A DNA stretch of 64,000 bases, from NCBI RefSeq assembly GCF_020907275.1, contig NZ_JAJJWI010000010.1:1-64000 (forward strand), written 5' to 3'. Below are positions 54,200 through 63,386 of the stretch, in pieces. Under the pieces are notes generated by a model. The model ran no database searches and was not told the origin of the DNA. It was given only the letters and a program-made list of their open reading frames with translations. The position numbers and the translations under genes were made by a program. Numbering within the stretch: position 1 is the stretch's first letter; the number at the start of each line of letters is the position of its first letter. The DNA is from Pontibacter silvestris (lineage in GTDB: Bacteria > Bacteroidota > Bacteroidia > Cytophagales > Hymenobacteraceae).

Positions 54200-55068
54200 T
54201 TCGGATTAACTTAGAGAAGCAACTGCATTCATCTGGTGGAGAAATGCAGTTGCAGGTGGCTTTACAGATCAAGCAAGGAGAGTTTGTGACCATTTATGGT
54301 GAGTCCGGTGCCGGGAAAACATCTATTCTGCGTATGCTGGCAGGCTTGCTGCAACCGGAGCGTGGGCTGGTTGAAGTAAATGGGAAAAAGTGGCTTGATA
54401 CAGCAAATGGTACTAACCTGAAACCGCAGCAGCGAAAGCTAGGGTATGTTTTTCAGGATTATGCTCTTTTCCCTAACATGACGGTGCGGGAGAACCTGCT
54501 TTTTGCTCTGGAAAAACATCAACCAAAAGATTCTGTAAATGAAGTTGTAGAGCTGATGGAGCTGAATGACATGCAGCATCGATACCCGGCTACGCTTTCC
54601 GGGGGGCAGCGACAGCGGGTGGCATTAGGAAGAGCGCTGGTTCAGAAACCGGAATTTCTGTTGCTAGATGAACCTCTTTCTGCTCTGGATGAGAGTATGC
54701 GGGCTAGGTTGCAGGACTATATTTTGAAGGTGCATCAAACCTTTAACCTGACTACTATACTGGTGAGCCACGATGTTTCGGAGATACTGCGGATGTCGGA
54801 AAGAATGTTTGTACTGAAAGAAGGAAAGATCGTACAGGTGGGGGCTCCTGATGCCATTTTCTCAGATGATAGCATTAGCGGGAAGTTTCGCTTAGTAGGC
54901 ACCATCACTAAAATTCAGCAAAACGGAGTGGTGTACATTATAAGTGTACTGGCTGGGGTAAACCTGATAAAAGTAGTTGCGACTGCCGAAGAGGCTGCTA
55001 CTATGGCTACTGGTGATAAAGTGATGGTCGTTTCTAAAGCATTCAACCCTCTGATCAAAAAGTTGTAA
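54196..55068 (+). CDS. modC: Molybdate ABC transporter ATP-binding protein
   Basis: 290 residues. Walker A GESGAGKTS, Q-loop FQDYALFPN, signature LSGGQRQRVALGRAL, Walker B LLLDEPLSALD, and the switch His in LVSHDVSE are all intact. A C-terminal region (from about 225) is a regulatory TOBE-like domain, usual in ModC. The ATGA overlap shows translational coupling with modB. Confidence 0.95.
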   Translation: MIRINLEKQLHSSGGEMQLQVALQIKQGEFVTIYGESGAGKTSILRMLAGLLQPERGLVEVNGKKWLDTANGTNLKPQQRKLGYVFQDYALFPNMTVRENLLFALEKHQPKDSVNEVVELMELNDMQHRYPATLSGGQRQRVALGRALVQKPEFLLLDEPLSALDESMRARLQDYILKVHQTFNLTTILVSHDVSEILRMSERMFVLKEGKIVQVGAPDAIFSDDSISGKFRLVGTITKIQQNGVVYIISVLAGVNLIKVVATAEEAATMATGDKVMVVSKAFNPLIKKL

Positions 55069-55094
55069 GCACTTTCTGTTTATTCAGGTCTTCA

Positions 55095-56282
55095 TTAGCT
55101 TTTCTGCCTGGAGTTAAATTTGTTCATAGCCCAATGCTTTATCTTTTTAAAGAAGCTATCCTCGTTTTCATCATCATCTCCAATATCTTCATCACCAAAA
55201 AGATATCCTAAAGCGCTCAAAACTGGAATATTGTCGAAAACAGCCTTGACTATTCCTAAAGCCGGAATGGCAATAAGCATCCCGATTATGCCCCACAAGG
55301 CTCCTCCTAAGACAACCACAATAATAGTGAACACAGGATTTAAGTTTACCTTATTTCCAACTATATAAGGCTCCAGTATATAACTTTCCACAAATTGAGT
55401 AATGGCAAAAGTAGCAGTTACGCCTATAGCCCCTGCCAGGCCAGAGCCGGAAAAGAAAGCCATTCCAACTGCAAGAGAGTAACCAATAATGTTGCCGATA
55501 TAAGGAATCAGCGTAAGTACAGAAGCAAGAATTGATATCAGCACTGCATTTTGTACGCCAGAAAGGAATAATCCTATAGAATATAGAACAGCAAGAATAA
55601 TAATCAGAATCAGCCGGCCAAAAAGATAGTTTTGTGAAATGGTGGCCGACTTAGTTATGATTTCATGAACACTATCACTTTTCTCTTCAGGAGCCATTTT
55701 AATAATGGACTTTCTGAATTTGCGCCTGTAGAGCAGAAAGAAGAAAATATAGACGAAGGTGAGCAGAAATGTTCCTAAAAAGCTGACCAGGGAAGCTACA
55801 TAACCACCTGCTGAGGAAAGCATAGAGCTACCCTGTTGCTGAGACTGAACACCGGCTTGTCCTTGATTATTTGACCCGGAAGCTCCTCCTGGAATTTTAT
55901 TTGAAAGCATCTGCTGCTGTTCCTGGGCTGTAATACCAGTCTGTTCTTCTACAAACTGTTGCAGGTTACTTATTTTGGGCTCAATTCTATCTTTTATCTT
56001 GGGCCAGTCCTGCACAAAACTTTTGACCTGTAAGCTTATTATACCTGCAAACAACACGAAAAACAGTAGAATAACAACATCAGCTAGCAAAGATGCCCAT
56101 CCCCGTTTTATGCCTTTACTTTCGAACCATCGGGCCACGGGCAGAACAACCATTGCCAGTAAGCCTGCCACTGAAAGAGGAGCTAGAAATGACTTGGCTT
56201 GTACAAGCCCCCAAAAGAAGAAGCTTAAACTAACTAGTATTAAAGCAAAATAGGTTAGAATTTCTTTCGCTCTGTTTTTCAT
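55095..56282 (-). CDS. AI-2E family transporter
   Basis: 395 residues, six to eight membrane helices. N-terminal SFFFWGLVQAKSFLAPLSVAGLLAMVVLP and the late TLIPYIGNIIGYSLAVGMAFF, PYIVGNKVNLNPVFTIIVVVLGGALWG are the family marks. The central loop (about 110-160) is a Gln/Ser/Gly-rich linker of unusual length. The family was named for AI-2 export but many members act as Na+/H+ antiporters; the substrate is open. The C-terminal tail is acidic (DDEDIGDDDENED). Confidence 0.87.
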   Translation of the reverse strand: MKNRAKEILTYFALILVSLSFFFWGLVQAKSFLAPLSVAGLLAMVVLPVARWFESKGIKRGWASLLADVVILLFFVLFAGIISLQVKSFVQDWPKIKDRIEPKISNLQQFVEEQTGITAQEQQQMLSNKIPGGASGSNNQGQAGVQSQQQGSSMLSSAGGYVASLVSFLGTFLLTFVYIFFFLLYRRKFRKSIIKMAPEEKSDSVHEIITKSATISQNYLFGRLILIIILAVLYSIGLFLSGVQNAVLISILASVLTLIPYIGNIIGYSLAVGMAFFSGSGLAGAIGVTATFAITQFVESYILEPYIVGNKVNLNPVFTIIVVVLGGALWGIIGMLIAIPALGIVKAVFDNIPVLSALGYLFGDEDIGDDDENEDSFFKKIKHWAMNKFNSRQKS

Positions 56283-56391
56283 AGAGGGGCTTTGTAAAGC
56301 ATTTTAATCAAGAAATAAAATTGATTATTTAGAAAATAACAATTTCTTCAAATGAGCTTCTTACGGTGGTATTTCTTCTAAGTAATAAGAG

Positions 56392-56934
56392 TTAGTTTAG
56401 GTGCTGGATGAGTTCTTTCTTACTCATTTTGGAGCGCCCAGTTACGTGCTGCTTTTTAGCTTTCTCGTAAAGGTCTTTTTTTGTGAGATCAGACAAGTCC
56501 TGCTTATTGCTTGTAGCGCTGCTTTTGTTGTCTTGATACTGCTTTTCGCTTCCTTTATCACCGGAGCCTTTTACATGATATTCTACCTTGTCTTTCTTTA
56601 CTTTATCATCAGTGACAATAACTTTTTTACGGTCTTTGCCACTAGTTGGCAAACCCTGTGGTAAGACAAACTCTTTGTATTTTGTTTTGGTATCTTTTAA
56701 GAAGAGATGGGGCATGTCCTGAAATTCAGGGTCATCGTTGAAATCTGCTAAATAATACTGCCCTTTGTCTACAGTTTTACTTTTTTTATGATCTGAATCG
56801 GACTTAACTAAAATATGACCCTGGCTGGTTTTAACCACGGCATACCATTCTTTTTTATCCAATGTCAGAATTTCATGTCCTTGAGTGGTCATGAAAAGCT
56901 CATAACTCCCCTCTTTCTTTAATTTCCCGTGCAT
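56392..56934 (-). CDS. Hypothetical protein with C-terminal SAP/Rho-N-like motif
   Basis: 180 residues, no signal peptide, very Lys/Asp-rich in the centre. The N-terminus is beta-rich (YELFMTTQGHEILTLDKKEWYAVVKTSQGHIL) and recalls DUF1508-like small domains. The last 35 residues (LTKKDLYEKAKKQHVTG, SKMSKKELIQHLN) fit the SAP/Rho-N helix-extended-helix, a DNA/RNA-binding motif. It is probably a cytosolic nucleic-acid-associated protein. The function is unknown. Confidence 0.65.
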   Translation of the reverse strand: MHGKLKKEGSYELFMTTQGHEILTLDKKEWYAVVKTSQGHILVKSDSDHKKSKTVDKGQYYLADFNDDPEFQDMPHLFLKDTKTKYKEFVLPQGLPTSGKDRKKVIVTDDKVKKDKVEYHVKGSGDKGSEKQYQDNKSSATSNKQDLSDLTKKDLYEKAKKQHVTGRSKMSKKELIQHLN

Positions 56935-57123
56935 GATATGTGGCTTTAAGTTACCTGTCTTGACTATAAGTACGATGCACTACAGGTGAGGTTAGGTAAA
57001 TAAGTTAGGTGCCAAACTCAACTTAAGTCGCTGTTAAAACAAAACATGCTCTATAAGAGCATATCGTGCAGGTTAATAAATTGTTCTAAAGAACAGATGA
57101 GTCTTTTAAAGCAAACTACCTGA

Positions 57124-57888
57124 TCAGGTTGGTATACTGTCTAAAGCTTTTATCTCTTTTTTATAGGCAGGAGGTAAAATTATGGACTTTAATAACCATT
57201 CCGCTTTTAGCTTTTTACTTAATTTATACAAGCCAAGTACAGGAGTCAGCAAAGAAAATGTCCTTAAGTCTAGCATTTGGCTTACTATCTGAGGCACTAC
57301 AAGTATTTGACCCTCTAGTAACAGCCTGAATCGTACTGTACCGAGGTGTTTCTTATACTGCTTATAAAGGTCCACTGTGTAAGTGCTTTGCTGCAGGTTC
57401 TGTTCCAGGTGCTTTTTGCGACTAACAAGCCATTCCTGAAAACTTTGTGGCAGGTCTTTTAAGCCCATGCGGCTACCTACTCTGTAAAATACCTGGAATA
57501 CCTCTGCCTTTTCTGCTTCAGAAAGCTTACTTTCCAGTAGTTCATAAGACCGGATGGAATAATCGATTAACATAAATAGCACATCACGATAAGCCCAGTC
57601 TGGTATGGCTTTTCCTCTTTTGACTTCTACACCGGCATGTATAGCAGCCATTTTGTCTATGGCATTATGTGCGGCATCCAATTCAGAAAAAACAATCTGG
57701 CGGGCATAAGCTACAGTAGAAAATAACCTGCCAAGCGGGTCAGCAGGAAGCCTGCCTGTAAAGTAAAGCCAATCGACAGCCTTGTTTAAAGCAAACTCAG
57801 CAGAGGCACCAGCAAAAATGAAGAGAATTGTATCTCCTTTTCCCCATATTTCTCTGACAACAGAGCCTTTCTCTACAAAATATTTCAT
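57124..57888 (-). CDS. Oxygenase MpaB family protein (DUF2236)
   Basis: 254 residues. The pattern VREIWGKGDTILFIFAGASAEFALNKAVDWL near the start, then GRLFSTVAYARQIVFSELDAAHNAIDKMAAIHAGV, is the DUF2236/MpaB core. The family is made of haem-containing oxygenases of all-alpha fold, such as the fungal MpaB and latex-clearing enzymes. The substrate cannot be told. It is a single gene, divergent from the oxidoreductase gene. Confidence 0.75.
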   Translation of the reverse strand: MKYFVEKGSVVREIWGKGDTILFIFAGASAEFALNKAVDWLYFTGRLPADPLGRLFSTVAYARQIVFSELDAAHNAIDKMAAIHAGVEVKRGKAIPDWAYRDVLFMLIDYSIRSYELLESKLSEAEKAEVFQVFYRVGSRMGLKDLPQSFQEWLVSRKKHLEQNLQQSTYTVDLYKQYKKHLGTVRFRLLLEGQILVVPQIVSQMLDLRTFSLLTPVLGLYKLSKKLKAEWLLKSIILPPAYKKEIKALDSIPT

Positions 57889-58061
57889 AATTAATAATAA
57901 AACAAAAGAAGAAAACTATAGTTCCGGTAGGGTTTGCTATGTGTAAAGCTGTTTCTGTTGCTCTAAAGTCTTAATACGGTGAAAAGTTTTACAAAACTAA
58001 TCCTGCTTTCTTATGGTAAAAGATGCCTGTTACTTAACAATAAACAAAATTAGCACACACT

Positions 58062-59012
58062 ATGGCAAAACAAATGAAAGCAGCAACATATGAGGAGTTT
58101 GGCGGAACAGATAAAATACAGATACAGACAATAGATGTACCTGAACTGAAAGAAGGAGAGGTACTGGTTCGTATAAAAGCGGCAGGTGTGAATCCTGTTG
58201 ACAATGCTGTTAGAGAAGGGTATCTAAAAGACTTTTTACCTTATTCTTTTCCTATTATTCCGGGTTGGGATGTGGCAGGTGTGGTGGAAGATAGGGGGTA
58301 TAGTGCCAGAAGGTTTAATGTAGGGGATGAAGTATATGCCTATGCCCGCAGAGCTGTTGTACAACATGGTACCTTTGCCGAATATGTGGTTATACCGGAG
58401 AGTTATATCTCTTTAAGACCTCAAAATATTTCATGGGAGGAGGCAGCTGGTATTCCTCTGGTTGGCCTTACTGCTTACCAGTCTTTGTTCGATGCCGGAA
58501 ACCTACAGCAAAACCAGACGGTGCTTATATTGGGTGCGTCCGGTGGAGTAGGCAGTTTAGCTATTCAGCTGGCAAAAGAAAAGGGCGCGCAGGTGATAGG
58601 GGTAGCTAGTGAGAAGAACTATGCCTTTATGAAAGAGTTGGGTGCTGATTATACAGTTGACTATAAAGATACCAATATTGGTGATGCCGTTAAAGCTATC
58701 TTACCTGATGGTGTAGATCTGGTTTTTGACTGTGCCAGCGGTGAAACCTTAAAGCAAAGCCTATCAGCACTAAAGTCTTCGGGCAAACTGGTGTCTATAC
58801 TAAATCATGGGCAGGAGTTAGATAAAGGAATCGATTTTCAGTATGTATTTGTAGAGCCTAATACAACTGAGCTGGATCATTTAAGAAAGTTGGCAGATGG
58901 AGGTAAGCTGATAGTACATGTAAGTAATACTTATTCTTTGGAAGATACTGCTGAGGCGCTTAAACAGATACAAACAGCACATACCACAGGTAAGATTGTG
59001 ATAGTACCTTAG
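58062..59012 (+). CDS. NADP-dependent zinc-free oxidoreductase (quinone oxidoreductase family)
   Basis: 316 residues, medium-chain dehydrogenase/reductase. N-terminal MKAATYEEFGGTDKIQI, PGWDVAGVVE, and the Rossmann motif GASGGVGSLAIQLAK are the hallmarks. Zinc-binding Cys residues are missing, as in quinone/zeta-crystallin-type members. It reduces an activated double bond or quinone with NADPH; the substrate is unknown. Confidence 0.92.
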   Translation: MAKQMKAATYEEFGGTDKIQIQTIDVPELKEGEVLVRIKAAGVNPVDNAVREGYLKDFLPYSFPIIPGWDVAGVVEDRGYSARRFNVGDEVYAYARRAVVQHGTFAEYVVIPESYISLRPQNISWEEAAGIPLVGLTAYQSLFDAGNLQQNQTVLILGASGGVGSLAIQLAKEKGAQVIGVASEKNYAFMKELGADYTVDYKDTNIGDAVKAILPDGVDLVFDCASGETLKQSLSALKSSGKLVSILNHGQELDKGIDFQYVFVEPNTTELDHLRKLADGGKLIVHVSNTYSLEDTAEALKQIQTAHTTGKIVIVP

Positions 59013-59455
59013 AACAAGCCAACACTGTAATAAAAATTTTGAACTGGAACTGGAATGCTATGTTAACTAATTTCCTTTGTACAGTTTATCGAAAAGAACC
59101 GCGTAATACCGTTTTTTGATCTTTTTTAGGAAAAATATATTATTTGTTTCATTAGGAGGTATAAGCAATGCTTTGATACAACTGTAATATATTTAACCTA
59201 CGGTTGCAGCAATAGCATTGTTGAGAGCAAAAACAATGCTATTATACCCAGTATTATAGCCCATAACATTATTAATGTTTTCGGAGGACTATTTTACTGT
59301 TTCTTAACAGCTCGATAGAAAGAATTAAATTTACAATAAAACCTATAGTGCATCAAAGACATACCATAGCTCAACCATTATCTAGAAAATATTGATTTGA
59401 TTTTTGAAGAAGGATTACATTTCGTATTTTAAGGGAGATCTATCAATATAAAGCT
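59013..59455. other. Intergenic region with a 12-bp hairpin
   Basis: 443 AT-rich bases. A perfect 12-bp stem (59211-59222 with 59232-59243) has no U-tract. No gene is supported. Confidence 0.4.
59211..59243 (+). terminator. Hairpin, possible terminator
   Basis: A perfect 12-bp stem with a 9-base loop, about 200 bases downstream of the oxidoreductase stop. It lacks a T run. Confidence 0.4.
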
Positions 59456-59653
59456 ATGGCGTTAAGAATTAGAAGTTTATGGGGCTTCATTAATGAAGCA
59501 TTGACCATCCTAAATATTATGCTACTTGCAGTTCTTACTGGGAATATAGGCAGGCGAGATTTTAAAGAAGTTCGAGAGAAAAAGATTCCAGCCATAGTAA
59601 ACATCCTCTTATCATTACTCCTTAGCTTGGGACTGTTTGCTGCCATCTATTAA
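59456..59653 (+). CDS. Small two-helix membrane protein, hypothetical
   Basis: 65 residues. Two hydrophobic helices (about 15-28 and 46-64) are joined by a basic loop with GRRDFKEVREKKIPA. It has a clean ATG start. The open frame could be chance, but the amphipathic basic loop and hydrophobic pattern look like a real small membrane protein. No family is recognised. Confidence 0.5.
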   Translation: MALRIRSLWGFINEALTILNIMLLAVLTGNIGRRDFKEVREKKIPAIVNILLSLLLSLGLFAAIY

Positions 59654-59844
59654 TAAGGAACTTCACAGTAGCTACCTGAAGCTTAGCTATCGCTGTGCTA
59701 TATGAGACATTGCTGTAGTTCGAAAGGTATTAGTTGTTCTGTAGCTAAGTAGTTTTAAAAGAATATCAAGTGTTCCATATCCTTTGATATATCATGGAAA
59801 AGCTGGTAAAGTTCTTTGTTTTATTAGGGAGGCGTAATCTTTTA

Positions 59845-59891
59845 ATCAAAAGCAAAAGGCCCGCAATATATGCGAGCCTTTTGCTTTTGAT
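59845..59891 (-). terminator. Terminator of the efp-accB-accC operon
   Basis: A 21-bp stem with one mismatch (59845-59865 with 59871-59891), a 5-base loop and T-rich flank in the minus transcript. It lies just after the accC stop. Confidence 0.75.
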
Positions 59892-59904
59892 GTGTTTGGA
59901 ATAA

Positions 59905-61248
59905 CTACAAATCACTGAAGTCAAAGTTATCCAGGTAAGCAGTTGTAAAGTTACCTTCTTTGAAGCCTTTGTCATCCATCAGCTTCAGGTGGAAAGGAAC
60001 AGTTGTTTTGATTCCCTCTATCACGAACTCACTTAAAGCCCGCTTCATTTTAACTAATGCTTCCTCCCGAGTTTGCGCAGTTACAATAAGCTTCGCAATC
60101 ATAGAGTCGTAGTTTGGCGGAATAGCATAGCCCGAATAAACATGTGAGTCAACCCGTACGCCGTGGCCACCTGGTACATGCAGGTTTGTGATTTTACCTG
60201 GCGATGGACGGAAACCGTTTTTAGGATCTTCCGCATTTATACGGCACTCAATTGCGTGCATTTTAGGGTAATAGTTCCTACCACTGATTTCATGTCCTGC
60301 TGCAACCTTAATCTGCTCTTTAATAAGGTCATAATCAACTACTTCTTCTGTAATAGGGTGCTCTACCTGAATACGGGTATTCATCTCCATAAAGTAGAAG
60401 TCACGGTTCTTATCTACCAGGAACTCAATAGTACCTACGCCTTCGTAGTTAATAGCCTGCGCCCCTGCTATGGCAGCCTGCCCCATTTTATCACGGAGTT
60501 CATCTGTAATGAAAGGAGACGGGGTTTCTTCCACCAGTTTCTGATGACGGCGCTGAATAGAGCAGTCTCGTTCAGAAAGGTGCGCTACATGACCGTGCTG
60601 GTCACCTATTAACTGAATTTCGATATGGCGTGGTTCTTCTACAAACTTCTCCAGGTAAATACCATCGTTACCGAAAGCTGCTTTTGCTTCAGTGCGGGCG
60701 TCGTTCCAGGCTTTTTCAAACTCTGAATCGTTTCTTACGATACGCATACCACGGCCACCACCACCGGCAGTCGCTTTTAGTATAACAGGGTATTTCACTT
60801 TATTAGCCAGCTTAACACCTTCTTCCATCGTATCTAACAATCCGTCAGAGCCCGGTATGGTTGGTACACCAGCCTTCTTCATGGTTGCCTTCGCCGATGC
60901 TTTGTCGCCCATGGCGTTAATCATTTCAGGAGAGGCACCAATAAATTTAATGTTGTTTTCAGCGCAGATGCGGGAGAATTCTGCATTCTCTGAAAGAAAG
61001 CCGTAACCCGGGTGAATAGCATCGGCATTTGTAATTTCAGCAGCTGCTATAATATTCGGGATGTTGAGATAAGATAGTGAACTTGAGGCAGGGCCAATAC
61101 ATACAGCCTCATCAGCAAAGCGCACATGCAAGCTCTCTTTGTCTGCCGTTGAGTATACCGCTACAGTTTTTATACCCATTTCCTTGCAAGTGCGGATAAT
61201 GCGCAATGCGATCTCGCCACGGTTGGCGATTAATATTTTCTTAAACAT
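59905..61248 (-). CDS. accC: Acetyl-CoA carboxylase biotin carboxylase subunit
   Basis: 447 residues, full length. It carboxylates the biotin of AccB with ATP and bicarbonate, the first half of malonyl-CoA synthesis. The ATP-grasp motifs are intact: [13 protein letters not shown], the Gly-rich loop [12 protein letters not shown], and [16 protein letters not shown], with catalytic Lys/Glu/Arg in place. It is the last gene of efp-accB-accC; a hairpin between accB and accC may reduce its level. Confidence 0.96.
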   Translation of the reverse strand: MFKKILIANRGEIALRIIRTCKEMGIKTVAVYSTADKESLHVRFADEAVCIGPASSSLSYLNIPNIIAAAEITNADAIHPGYGFLSENAEFSRICAENNIKFIGASPEMINAMGDKASAKATMKKAGVPTIPGSDGLLDTMEEGVKLANKVKYPVILKATAGGGGRGMRIVRNDSEFEKAWNDARTEAKAAFGNDGIYLEKFVEEPRHIEIQLIGDQHGHVAHLSERDCSIQRRHQKLVEETPSPFITDELRDKMGQAAIAGAQAINYEGVGTIEFLVDKNRDFYFMEMNTRIQVEHPITEEVVDYDLIKEQIKVAAGHEISGRNYYPKMHAIECRINAEDPKNGFRPSPGKITNLHVPGGHGVRVDSHVYSGYAIPPNYDSMIAKLIVTAQTREEALVKMKRALSEFVIEGIKTTVPFHLKLMDDKGFKEGNFTTAYLDNFDFSDL

Positions 61249-61308
61249 AATTTCTGATTTGTAGATCTGTAGATTTGGAAATGTAGAGATACACAGTGAA
61301 ATGACATA

Positions 61309-61342
61309 AAAATGGAGACGATCAAAGTACCATCTCCATTTT
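61309..61342 (-). terminator. Hairpin between accB and accC
   Basis: A perfect 10-bp stem (61309-61318 with 61333-61342), a 14-base loop and a T run on the minus transcript. It lies in the 122-base gap inside the operon and would act as a partial terminator or as an mRNA-processing site. Confidence 0.5.
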
Positions 61343-61370
61343 CAATTCTTCACATTTTCAAATCAATAAA

Positions 61371-61856
61371 TTAGCTTGGGTCTACCAGGAACAGCGGCTG
61401 GTCGTACTCAACCGGAGAGGCATTATCTACCAGTACTTTTACAACTTTACCCGATACTTCAGACTCTATCTCGTTGAACAGCTTCATGGCTTCAATAATA
61501 CAGATCACCTGGCCTTGCTTTATTTCATCACCTACATTAACAAAAACAGGTGTGTCAGGGCCAGATGCGCGGTAGAATGTACCAATCATAGGAGCTTTAA
61601 TAGTAACGTAGTTGCTTTCTTCAGAAGCAGCAGGTGCTGTTGGCGCTGCCGGAGCTGCTGCCGGTGCAGCCTGAGGGGCTGGGGCAACAGAGGATGGCGC
61701 AGAAGCTGCAGGAGCTGCTGGTCCACTAACATATTTTACTTTTTGGTCTGGTTCGCGTTTAACCGAGATCTTAAATTCTTCTGTTTCGATGTTAACTTTG
61801 TTCAGCCCTGATTTGGCGATGAAGTCGATGAGTTCCTGGATTTCTTTAGCTTTCAT
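61371..61856 (-). CDS. accB: Biotin carboxyl carrier protein of acetyl-CoA carboxylase
   Basis: 161 residues. The C-terminal biotinyl domain has the biotin-binding Lys125 in EAMK. The N-terminal domain is joined to it by a long Ala/Pro-rich linker (about 46-77). The family signature AMIGTFYRASGP-type motif appears as APMIGTFYRAS. It carries CO2 between AccC and the carboxyltransferase. It starts 3 bases after efp, so it is co-translated. Confidence 0.96.
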   Translation of the reverse strand: MKAKEIQELIDFIAKSGLNKVNIETEEFKISVKREPDQKVKYVSGPAAPAASAPSSVAPAPQAAPAAAPAAPTAPAASEESNYVTIKAPMIGTFYRASGPDTPVFVNVGDEIKQGQVICIIEAMKLFNEIESEVSGKVVKVLVDNASPVEYDQPLFLVDPS

Positions 61857-61859
61857 GTG

Positions 61860-62423
61860 TTATTTTACTCTTTCTGCGTAAGAATAAGTACGTGTGTCTA
61901 CTTTTATTTTTTCGTCTTGTCCAATGAAAAGTGGTACCTGGATAGTAGCACCCGTCTCAACAATGGCTGGTTTAGAAGCATTAGTTGCTGTATCGCCTTT
62001 AATGCCTGGCTCTGTATATGTGATTGTTAATTCTACGAAAGGAGGAATCTCACATGTTAGAGGAGTTTCTGTCTCTGCATGGAACAGGATTGTTACTTCC
62101 TGTCCTTCTTTCATCAGGTCAGCGAAAGGAACCATTTTATCCTCCAGGGCAATCTGCTCAAAAGTATTCATATCCATAAAGTTATAGCCCAGGTCGTCTT
62201 TATAGATGTACTGGTGCGGACGCTGCTCTACACGGGCTGTCGTAATTTTATGGCCTGCAGAAAAAGTGTTATCTATTACTTTTCCTGTTTTGATGTTTTT
62301 CAATTTTGTACGGACGAAAGCAGGTCCCTTACCTGGCTTTACGTGCTGAAATTCTGTAACAACATATAAGTCGTTGTTGAACTCCATACATACTCCGTTT
62401 TTAATATCAGCTGTGGTTGCCAT
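61860..62423 (-). CDS. efp: Translation elongation factor P
   Basis: 187 residues, full length. It rescues ribosomes stalled at polyproline. The loop HVKPGKGPAFVRTK holds Lys32, the residue that is modified in many bacteria; no epmA/earP gene is near, so the modification state is unknown. The C-terminal OB domains end with the usual KVDTRTYSYAERVK. First gene of efp-accB-accC; the pairing with acc genes is widespread. A -7 box lies about 72 bases upstream. Confidence 0.96.
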   Translation of the reverse strand: MATTADIKNGVCMEFNNDLYVVTEFQHVKPGKGPAFVRTKLKNIKTGKVIDNTFSAGHKITTARVEQRPHQYIYKDDLGYNFMDMNTFEQIALEDKMVPFADLMKEGQEVTILFHAETETPLTCEIPPFVELTITYTEPGIKGDTATNASKPAIVETGATIQVPLFIGQDEKIKVDTRTYSYAERVK

Positions 62424-62494
62424 ACAAACTATTTATAGCTTATTAGTAATATAATAAATGATAAAATCATACCTGTTTATTTACTCTTGCAAAG

Positions 62495-62502
62495 CAAAGT
62501 TA
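62495..62502 (-). promoter_or_regulatory. Candidate -7 box of the efp operon
   Basis: TAACTTTG on the minus strand matches TAnnTTTG and gives a leader of about 65 bases. The -33 element is weak (TTG at 24 bases). Confidence 0.45.
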
Positions 62503-62870
62503 GTTAATCTGCTGAAATTGTCGCTACAATAGCATGAGATTAACCTTTTATCTCCTCTGTCTTATATAAAAGGTATAGCCTTTTTGAACATTTCTTATAG
62601 GTTTATTACTTCTTACTGAATCAGTTTAAAGTATCAACTTCAAACAAATATTTTTAATGGAACGGAAACAGAATGTTGTATTTCTAATGGCTGCTCTATA
62701 GAATAAAGAGTTATGGCAGGATTAAATATACACATAAAATTGGTTTTATTATACTTTATGGTGCTAATCCTTTTTAAACTTTATCATAGTAACAGCTTCT
62801 CAATATCAGAAGCTTTATAGATTTTGGTAACTAATCTGCTTAAAAGCTTTTAAGATAAGAGGCAGGCTGC

Positions 62871-62878
62871 TACTTTTG
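62871..62878 (+). promoter_or_regulatory. -7 box of the small Cys-motif gene
   Basis: TACTTTTG, an exact match. An in-frame TTG at 62876 lies inside it, and a second TTG at 62897 is 18 bases downstream. Confidence 0.6.
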
Positions 62879-62896
62879 CTACACATTATTATATTC

Positions 62897-63274
62897 TTGA
62901 AAAGAGCCGCTACCATATTGCTTCTGTTCGTAATGCTGCTACAGGTGTTCAGCAAAGTGATGATTGTGGTAGACTATCAGGCAAACAGAAACTATATTAT
63001 TGAATTTTTCTGCATTAACAAAAACAAACCTGAGCTGCACTGTAACGGTAAATGCTACTTAGCTAAAAAGCTAAAGAAAGCGGAGCAGGCAGAGAATAAA
63101 GCAGCAGACAGTAACCAGAAACAAAAGTTTGAGATAAACCTTTATTGCCAAGCTTTATTTCTGCTCCCATCAGTGTTGCCTGCTGTCCCGGATTCCTCTT
63201 TCCCCCCTTATCCTTTCAGCCATTCCAGTCAGGAAATGGTTTCTATTTTTCATCCACCTCAGTTTACTGTTTAA
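62897..63274 (+). CDS. Small inner-membrane protein with Cys motif, upstream of a TonB receptor
   Basis: 125 residues from the TTG at 62897, preferred because the TTG at 62876 is in the -7 box; an ATG at 62933 would cut the hydrophobic segment. One membrane helix (about 5-25) is followed by FFCINKNKPELHCNGKCYLAKKL, in which CNGKC is conserved in small Bacteroidetes proteins found next to TonB-dependent receptors, as far as I recall. The two Cys may bind metal or form a disulfide. The C-terminus is Pro/Ser-rich. The gap to the receptor is 112 bases. Confidence 0.7.
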   Translation: MKRAATILLLFVMLLQVFSKVMIVVDYQANRNYIIEFFCINKNKPELHCNGKCYLAKKLKKAEQAENKAADSNQKQKFEINLYCQALFLLPSVLPAVPDSSFPPYPFSHSSQEMVSIFHPPQFTV

Positions 63275-63386
63275 TTCAAGACTTCAATGTTCCGTTTGTA
63301 AGCGGATTAAAAATGCTGCTGCACATGCTGGTTAGTTAGCCTGCTGCTTGTGCCTGTATGTTCTTTATTAAACTGTAAATCCAATA

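Larger units (their letters stand above)
62424..62896. other. Intergenic region between divergent units
   Basis: 473 AT-rich bases carrying the efp promoter (minus) and the promoter of the small Cys-motif gene (plus). No other gene is seen. Confidence 0.5.
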
